Part shown: piece after piece, positions 57,770 to 64,000 of the stretch
Layout: each line of letters opens with the position of its first letter
Numbering within the stretch: position 1 is the stretch's first letter
NCBI GenBank assembly: GCA_039545355.1
Contig: BCJJ01000027.1
Coordinates: 1-64,000, forward strand
DNA length: 64,000 nt
Origin: Trichosporon coremiiforme
Taxonomy: Eukaryota > Basidiomycota > Tremellomycetes > Trichosporonales > Trichosporonaceae
Reading direction: 5' to 3'
Program-made: the position numbers and the translations under genes
The notes under the pieces: generated by a model
What the model was told of the DNA's origin: nothing
The model's input: the letters and a program-made list of their open reading frames with translations, nothing else
Databases searched by the model: none

Positions 57770-59788
57770 CTACAGGCTCAGCTCGCCGCGACTGTCGTCG
57801 TCCGCCAGGTACTCGTCGAACGTCTGGAAAACGACCTCGCCGTCCATCGGCTCCGTGCGCGTCAGGGATGTGACTAACTCTTGGAACGCCGCGAGCAGCG
57901 CCTGCCCGTTCACGGGCCCATGTGCTGCGTTCGCACCAGTGGTATTGCTGGCAGTCTGGGGCAAGGCACTAGCGTTGCCCACGTTGCCCGCGTTCCCCAT
58001 GCCTGCATTGTTTGAGTTCGGATTTGTGGCGGGCGTCGAGCTGGCCGATGCGGGAGGTGGAACGCCATTTGTCGCATTTCCTGCAGCCGGGGGACTGTCG
58101 CCGGTGGTGGCGGTCGCAGAAGCATCGTCTCCGTTGGGGGCGCTTCCTTGAATGCTGGGTCCTCCCGCAGGTGGGGGAGGCATGCCGAAGATCCAACCCG
58201 AAGCAAGAGCGGCCAGGATTTCCTGGGATGCGGCCGCCAACTCGATGTCCTCGCCATCCACCTCACCCCAGTGGGCGTCACTATCCTCTGCGTCGTCGTC
58301 GTCGTCATCGTCGTCGTCGTCGTCATCCTCTATCTCTGTCTCCTCCTCACTGCCCTCAGACTGTTCCTCGGCGCTTTCATACTCGCTGTCCCCGTCCAGA
58401 TCGTCCTCGGCCCCCCCTAACGCTCCAGACTCCTCGGAGGCTCCATCATCATCTGAAGCCTCAATCATGTCGAAGTCGCTGTCGAAGAGGGTAGACGGAT
58501 CGAGGACATCGGCACCTGGGAGAGTATCGTCACCATCGTTTGCGCCCTGCGTCGCAGGCGGGTTGGTGTTCCCAGCACCGTGATGAGGAATGCTGCCAAA
58601 CGAAAACACGATGTCTCCGGTGTGCGGGTCATGTGAGTGGATCATACTGTTCTGTAGAACAGGCTGAACCCAAATAGTCTTACGGATGTGGTCCTCGATC
58701 AGCTTCTTCAGAGAGCGGAGGTCGTCGGTATCAATCTTAGACGCATCGCCGCCTCGCGTCGCCGCCAACTCCAGTCTCTCCAAGCCGCAGATGATGATCT
58801 CGTGACAACGTGGAGCTGATCGGAGGAGATCCGCCAACGTCGTAAGGAGCACACGGGCGTCCTTGATGGTGACGGTCGTTGCCTTCGGGCGGTTGGGGCA
58901 TCCCTCCCAGTCCGCGAAGACGATCTTGAGGGTCGTTGCTCTGTTGAGGGCAGAACCGAACGCAATGTCGGCGGAGCCGTGACTCTGGAGCAGGCCCAGC
59001 GTCCGGGGAAGCACAACAGTAGTCCGGTTGTCTCGGCCCTCGACACCGTAAAGGAAGCCATGGCGGTCCATTCGGCTTGATGCTGCGGCCCCGCAGTCGC
59101 CATCGTTGTTGCGGAGCACATACTTGTCGGCGAAGCAGTTCAGAAACGGGCATGCGGCTGAGTCGCACAGGGCGTTAATCGCGCAGTTATTAGGGCACCC
59201 GCACACCGAGCGAACTACGCGAAGAAGCCTGAGGTTGGTCAGGAGGCGGTGAATCAAAGGGCCGGAGGGGGCGCAGGTGCAGCGGTGGTGCGAGGAGAGT
59301 GTCAAGGTCTGGACATAATGGAGCAGCGGAGCCTTGAAGTTGTAGAAAGTGCGCGGCCGGCTGGTGATGGTCAGGCACTCTGCAGTTTCATGGTCGCAGT
59401 CTTTCCAGATGCCTTCTATCATGGTTGCGCGACAAGGTTCGATATCGTCGCAGAGTGTGCTGATGCCGTAGAGAAAGGAAGGCATGGTCTTCGGGTCGAG
59501 CTTAACGTTGCGATACAGGAACCGTGATGCCTCGACGTACCACAGGCGGCAGACACGCATGCAGGTGGCAAGGTCTCCGGAAGACAGGTGGGAAAGGATC
59601 TCGCTCACGATGTCCTCGCAGTTGTTCATCACACTGTCCCTGGTCTCGTAGGCATTGGTAATCGCAGTGTGCTCCATTCGTGGGACCCAGTCGGGAAGCC
59701 TGTTAGGGGGTGTGGAATGAACAGCCATTGATGGACCAGGCAGTCGTGCCGTCGTTGCTCGCCATGGAGCGTCCGCGAGACCGGACAT
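57770..59788 (-). CDS. F-box protein with long acidic region
   Basis: Single-exon, 672-aa protein. The F-box is at about residues 55-97 (EDIVSEILSHLSSGDLATCM then RVCRLWYVEASRFLY), which would bind Skp1 and make the protein a substrate adaptor of an SCF ubiquitin ligase. The middle is Cys-rich (CGCPNNCAINALCDSAACPF) with leucine-rich-repeat-like strands (LRLLRVVRS, TTLKIVFADWEG). From about residue 430 it becomes highly acidic, including an uninterrupted run of 12 Asp. The C-terminus is Ala/Asn/Pro-rich low complexity. Later Met residues (21, 38) could also start the protein. I cannot assign a substrate or a named orthologue. Confidence 0.8.
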   Translation of the reverse strand: MSGLADAPWRATTARLPGPSMAVHSTPPNRLPDWVPRMEHTAITNAYETRDSVMNNCEDIVSEILSHLSSGDLATCMRVCRLWYVEASRFLYRNVKLDPKTMPSFLYGISTLCDDIEPCRATMIEGIWKDCDHETAECLTITSRPRTFYNFKAPLLHYVQTLTLSSHHRCTCAPSGPLIHRLLTNLRLLRVVRSVCGCPNNCAINALCDSAACPFLNCFADKYVLRNNDGDCGAAASSRMDRHGFLYGVEGRDNRTTVVLPRTLGLLQSHGSADIAFGSALNRATTLKIVFADWEGCPNRPKATTVTIKDARVLLTTLADLLRSAPRCHEIIICGLERLELAATRGGDASKIDTDDLRSLKKLIEDHIRKTIWVQPVLQNSMIHSHDPHTGDIVFSFGSIPHHGAGNTNPPATQGANDGDDTLPGADVLDPSTLFDSDFDMIEASDDDGASEESGALGGAEDDLDGDSEYESAEEQSEGSEEETEIEDDDDDDDDDDDDAEDSDAHWGEVDGEDIELAAASQEILAALASGWIFGMPPPPAGGPSIQGSAPNGDDASATATTGDSPPAAGNATNGVPPPASASSTPATNPNSNNAGMGNAGNVGNASALPQTASNTTGANAAHGPVNGQALLAAFQELVTSLTRTEPMDGEVVFQTFDEYLADDDSRGELSL
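58290..58326. repeat. Trinucleotide tract coding poly-aspartate
   Basis: A GTC-type trinucleotide array (GAC/GAT on the minus strand) inside the F-box gene encodes 12 consecutive Asp. Mixed GAC and GAT codons suggest it is selected as protein rather than pure slippage. Its length may vary between strains. Confidence 0.85.
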
Positions 59789-60219
59789 GGTTTAAAGCTA
59801 AGTGGGTGAGTGGGTGAAGATGAAAGAACAGTGGAGAGAAGGTTAAGGCTGTCGAGTTCGACGTGGAGAGCCGGTAGGGATGTCTGGGAGCTGTGAGCGG
59901 GTACAGAGTGTTTAGTGTGTAGATCGTCGTCACATCCTTCACCGCCAGCGCCAGTAACCACGCGCTTTGCGTCTTGCGCCCCATTAACGCACGTCGACGG
60001 GCGTTGAGTCATCTGTCACTGTTTCAGTCCTTTCACCAACCATCCGGTTGTCCGCGTGCCTGCATCACCGTCCGCCGAGACGACATCGTAGCGACGAATC
60101 TAACAATCAGTGCGCTTGCGGTCCTCACCACGACATTTTCACGAGTCATGCATACAGTCTGCTTCCAGTCCAAAGCCCACAACGATCGATCATCGCCGTC
60201 TATCGTATCAACAAACGCT
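59789..60219. other. Intergenic region between the F-box gene and Sm E
   Basis: About 430 bp containing the F-box gene promoter (minus strand) and the Sm E 3' flank. No gene seen. Confidence 0.6.
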
Positions 60220-60765
60220 CTACGCTCCGACCGGCTGGACGAGCGTAATGTTATCTCCCTTGAGAAGGATTCGTCCTGCGACTGTCAGCTTTGGCGAACG
60301 AGGTAAGAAGGCCACGACTCACCTAATGACCGGCGGGGCTTAACCTCCTTTCCGGGCTTGGCTGAGCAGTCGTACACCTCCTCCGTCTCGTCGAGAACAA
60401 CATTCATGAACTCGTCGAATCCCTGGATGTCAGCTTGACGCCTCCAATAACCTAAACTCACGATAATGAATGCCTCGAGACGGAACTCGTTGTTGTCGTA
60501 CAGCCAGATCTGGACGCGTTGGTGCTGCAGGCGATGAGTCAAAATGAATAGCAATTGAGGCAAACAAAACAAGTGGATCATGTCAGCATAACAATCAACT
60601 GTGAACGAGACAACGGCTGCCGACTGCGCTAGCGCACGCGTGAGGGAGCAATGCGCACCTTCTGGAGGAAAGAGAAGAGGATGTTGATGGGCTGCGGGCG
60701 TCAGATATGTCTACAGGTGGTCTGTATCTGTTACTCACCTGAACCATCACCTTCCGTCCGGACAT
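60220..60765 (-). CDS. SME1: Small nuclear ribonucleoprotein Sm E
   Basis: Core Sm-ring subunit of the spliceosomal U1, U2, U4 and U5 snRNPs. Five small exons: 60739-60765, 60659-60691, 60462-60524, 60323-60422 and 60220-60275, with introns of 47, 134, 39 and 47 nt, giving 92 aa, the usual length. Matches are strong: MSGRKVMVQ then PINILFSFLQ, RVQIWLYDNNEFRLEAFI (Sm1 motif), GFDEFMNVVLDETEEVY, and the Sm2 motif GRILLKGDNITLVQ. The linker before Sm2 (DCSAKPGKEVKPRRSLG) differs from that of animals. Nearly half the gene is intron. Divergent from THR1. Confidence 0.95.
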
Positions 60766-61464
60766 CTTGCTAAAGTTTCCTACTCCTTGTCACTGCCGCC
60801 AGGCTAATGTATGCGAGTGATGCGTGCGGGCCTGTAGATTCTTCAGACGTCTAAGAACGTGTACCGCGAGAGGACCGATGCGAGTCGGACCTGGATCGAG
60901 GAAGGGTGGAGGTGGCTATGACAACAAAGATTGAGCTGCTCGTGCGCGATCATCATGGAGGAGTGAGCTCGTAGCGTGCCCTGGCCTGTGGTTTGGGATA
61001 AATGTAGCGAAATTCGGTTCGACATAATACAAGATAACAAAACCGGCCCTGCTAATCACATTGATTAGAAGATACCGCAGCTCGTAATACCCGGTCAACT
61101 TTTCTAACAGGACTCTGCAATATCGGACTCCGAAATATTTGTTGACAATCGTACCGTGCACCGTACCTGTTGTCTCCGACCCTTCAGGCTATGCATTGCT
61201 GAAGCTTCTGCATGCGTTTTGTGCACACAAGTGAAGCCCGACCCGTGACGCCTCACTCTCCGAATGTGACGAAGGCAGGGCCAGAACCCATTGTGGCTTA
61301 TGTGGCCCGCGATGTCGCGCCGCACGCAACAAAAGATCGACTCGGCCGGGTCATAATGATCCGCGGCTATCAGTTTGGGTCGTCGGTGTGGGGCCGGTAT
61401 TTGATCTTTCGACTCATTAACTTTTCCGACGCTTGTCCGCCTTCATCAACGCGCAACGCTCGCC
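60766..61464. promoter_or_regulatory. Divergent promoter region of SME1 and THR1
   Basis: About 700 bp between divergent start codons. No gene seen. It contains TGATTAGA- and TAATCA-like AT-rich segments near 61055-61070. No Gcn4-type TGACTC site was identified by eye next to THR1. Confidence 0.5.
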
Positions 61465-62635
61465 ATGTCGGTCAAGCAGTACAAGATCAGCGTCCCCTCG
61501 ACCACCGCCAACGTCGGCCCCGGCTTCGACGTGTGCGGCATTGCGCTCTCCCTCTCGCTGACGCTTGACGTGTCGATCCCGACCGACGGACAGGGTGACG
61601 AGCTTCCCGTCATTTCCTACTCTGGCCTCGACAGCGACAACGTTCCCCTCTCCCCTTACAAGAACCTGCTCACCCGTGTCGCGCTCTACGTTCTCCGCTC
61701 GAACGGCATCGACACCTTCCCCCGCGGTGTCAAGATCCACGCTCACAATGAGATCCCGTTCGGACGCGGCCTCGGCTCCTCGGGTGCCGCCGTTATCGCT
61801 GGTGTCCTTCTCGGCAACCTGCTTGGCAACCTGAACCTGCCCACAGAGCGTCTCCTTGACTTTGCGCTCATGGTTGAGCGTCACCCGGACAACGTCACCG
61901 CCGCCCTCGTTGGTGGCTTCGTCGGCTCGTACCTCCGCGAGCTTCCGCCTGCCGACCTCGCCGCCGCTTCCGTCCCACTTGCCGAGGTCCTCCCCGAGTA
62001 CCCCGCCGATGCTGGACCGGACTGGGGCAAGAACCCTCCCCAGGCCCCCAACGGCATCGGACACTACGTCCGCTTCGGTTGGGCCCCCGAGATCAAGGCT
62101 ATCGCTGTTATGCCCCGCTTCGAGCTTGCCACCGCCAAGTCGCGTAACGTCCTCCCGGACACCTACTCTCGCAAGGACCTGGTGAGTCTGCGAACAAGAG
62201 GAATCAGCTGACGTCAGGTGTTCAACCTCCAGCGCATGGCTGTACTCACCACCGCGCTTGCACGCTCGCCCCCTGACGCTGAGCTCATTTACGAAGCTAT
62301 GAAGGACCGCGTCCACCAGCCTTACCGTGTCCCTCTCGTGAGTTTCGTCGGCGCCATGCCGAGGCTCCTTGTATTCTTGTGGGGTATGCAAGCTGACGAA
62401 GTAGATTCCTGGACTGCAGAAGATCCTCTCCGAGCTAACTTACACCTCCCACCCTGGCCTGTGCGGTATCTGTCTGTCAGGAGCTGGCCCCACGATCCTT
62501 GCGCTGGCCACGGGCAACTTTGAGGGTATCGCCAAGGAGATCGAGAGGATATTTGCCGAGGAGGGAGTGCAGGTGGACTGGAAGGTCCTGGACGTCGACA
62601 CCAAGGGCAGCACCTGCGAGGAGATCAAGGCATAA
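61465..62635 (+). CDS. THR1: Homoserine kinase
   Basis: Phosphorylates L-homoserine with ATP, the penultimate step of threonine synthesis; cytosolic GHMP-superfamily kinase. Exons are 61465-62181, 62218-62337 and 62405-62635, giving 355 aa, the normal fungal length. The three GHMP motifs are visible: SVPSTTANVGPGFDVCGIAL near the start, the phosphate loop PFGRGLGSSGAAVIAGVL with VERHPDNVTAALVGGF, and the C-terminal HPGLCGICLSGAGPTILAL. Introns are 36 and 67 nt, in frame. Threonine synthesis is absent from animals, and THR1 loss is harmful or lethal in several pathogenic yeasts. Confidence 0.97.
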
Positions 62636-63065
62636 GCCACGGCCGCTGCTTGCGCGCACCACGATAAAAACGGCATAGACCACCACTGTTATGCATAGGC
62701 ACATTTGGAACAAGGTATGTGGGGTGAGCCGGGGTGATTGCATGAGTGAGTGGGTATGTGGGGGCGCAGGGTTATCTGCGACAAGTCGCAGCGCACGCGG
62801 CGTAGCCAAGCTGGATGGCCCCAAGTGTTGGCGCTTGGGCTTGGATTGGCGACTCGGCCGCCGTGAGGGATCCAACAGGCGGTCGGTGCGCAACTGATAA
62901 TGTTATAAACTCATCGGCTCCAGACCGAGCAACAACTGATCTGACCTCCTTTTCAAGACTCCGTTCCTTGCTTGCCCTTTCTTTTCTCCTCTGACTACGT
63001 CTTGACGTTTCACAGTCTACACTCACCGTTCCGCCTTGACCAAAAGTTCAACCGACGCTGGCACC
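62636..63065. other. Intergenic region between THR1 and the last gene
   Basis: About 430 bp holding the THR1 3' flank and the promoter of the next gene on the same strand; CT-rich from about 62940. No gene seen. Confidence 0.6.
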
Positions 63066-64000
63066 ATGTCGTCCGCCAGTCTGCGAGCGTCGCTCGACAA
63101 GCTCATCGACCAGGTTCGTAATCTCATCCGTGCACCGGCGCCATAACTTACGAACAGTACGGTTGGGAGCAAGTGTGCGATACATGGAATGAGATCGTGA
63201 AGGAGGGGCGACCGAAGCACCTCTCCTCGACGTCACGGCCGGTAACCCCCTCGATGTCGAACAGCGGACCGCGGCGCACACCGTCGTACTTGCGCATGAC
63301 ACACCTGCTCGGCAACCCTCCATCAACGACGCTCCCATCGCTCCCGGACCCGCTCGACAATCGAATCTCGAGCCACTCGGCGTCCTCGCTCGACGTGTCG
63401 AAGTTGACGCCCCCGGTGTCAGAGAAGCGGTTCGACTTCGGCAAGACCGGTGACGAGGGCGACGACCTGATTGCCTCGCTCGAGTTCCTTCGTGCTGCAC
63501 CCAGTGCTCCTCCCCCTCCTCCGCCGGGCCCGGCTCCGCCGACACCCGCTGCTCAGACGCCGAAACACAAGCCGGCCGATTATGCTTCGTTCATGGACCG
63601 GCCGATGCCGAAGCGGCCGCCCCGGCCGGAGAGCGGGATCCTGAGCGCGGCGGACCTCATCGCTGCCGGTGTCGGCAGCAGCGTCACGCGGAAAGATAAC
63701 CGCAGCTCGGACGAGAGCAACAGCGGCAAGCTCCATCTTCCGTACGAGTTCGCCGACGACGACGTGATCCCCCATCGCAGCCCCAGCCAGAGCCATCCCA
63801 GCTCTCTCCCGACTCTGCCGAACCTGCCCAGCTTGCCGGCGCCCCCGCACCACCACGACAGACACCACCATCCCCGTCGGAAACACACGAAGAGCCCGAA
63901 GCCCTCGCCGCGTCCGTCGCCCTCCGGCAGCCCGCCGAAACTACCCCCGCCGAGCCCGATCGACCCGCTCCCTGCCGTGCCGAGTCGGAGCAGCAGCCGG
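63066..64000 (+). CDS. Unknown Ser/Pro-rich protein, truncated by the window end
   Basis: Exon 1 is 63066-63113 and exon 2 starts at 63158, after a 44-nt intron (GTTCGT to GAACAG); 297 aa are visible with no stop before the window ends. The first 35 residues look folded and conserved (SLRASLDKLIDQ then YGWEQVCDTWNEIVKEGRP). The rest is a disordered Pro/Ser/His-rich region with several S/T-P sites (SRPVTPSMS, PPPPPPGPAPPTPAA, KSPKPSPRPSPSGS) typical of phosphoregulated scaffold or signalling proteins. I do not recognise the family. Open frames on the opposite strand here are shadows. Confidence 0.7.

Noticed and set aside
61417..62391. 324-codon open frame on the - strand
   Set aside because: It is the antisense mirror of homoserine kinase exon 1 and runs across a real intron.
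1..64000. CRISPR arrays, rRNA genes, insertion sequences or retroelements
   Set aside because: No spaced direct-repeat array, rRNA sequence, terminal repeat pair, or transposase or reverse transcriptase frame was seen in either strand.

Overview
The window is nuclear DNA from a GC-rich basidiomycete yeast, most likely a tremellomycete and probably Trichosporonales (order inferred from gene style only). The evidence is: many short introns (35-60 nt) with GTRAGT-type donors and CTGAC/CTAAC branch sites a few bases before the acceptor; dense gene packing on both strands; and fungal-only families such as Atg22, Ssu1, a group X hybrid histidine kinase and fungal MADS-box and zinc-cluster regulators. 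I see no bacterial features, CRISPR array, rRNA gene or recognisable transposon.

Layout. 1-9.3 kb: a Zn2Cys6 transcription factor (+), a doubtful two-exon mini-gene and a beta-mannosidase (-). 9.8-18.6 kb: a Spo71/Mug56-like PH protein (-), divergent from an alpha/beta hydrolase ending in SKL (+), then epsilon-COP (-) and an eIF5-mimic BZW protein (-). 19.9-25.5 kb: ATG9 (+), Sec61 beta (-), a thiol glutathione peroxidase (+) and an intron-containing tRNA-Arg(ACG). 25.5-34.8 kb: a gene-poor stretch with one small predicted secreted peptide (+) and an MCM1-like MADS-box gene (-) that has about 5 kb of apparently empty DNA upstream. 34.8-43.5 kb: TPR/Mlp nucleoporin (-), divergent from N-myristoyltransferase (+), then ATG22 (-). 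44.0-51.3 kb: a giant hybrid histidine kinase (-, about 2293 aa) with a duplicated exon near its 5' end. 53.5-64 kb: a mitochondrial-carrier-like gene (+), SSU1 sulfite pump (-), an acidic F-box protein (-), Sm E (-), homoserine kinase (+) and a truncated unknown gene (+) running off the end.

The genes are mostly unrelated housekeeping functions rather than one pathway. Small themes are autophagy and vacuole (ATG9, ATG22), peroxisome (hydrolase ending SKL, peroxidase ending AKL), secretory pathway (COPE, SBH1) and sensing or transcription (histidine kinase, MCM1, zinc-cluster factor). I found no clearly new multi-gene system. The most interesting signals are in gene structure: a tandem exon duplication in the kinase that behaves like a poison exon, a first coding exon in SBH1 holding only the ATG, a 12-nt micro-exon in COPE, and a stop-free 36-nt intron in the nucleoporin. 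Exon boundaries were worked out by hand from splice motifs, reading frame and family resemblance, so they are predictions.
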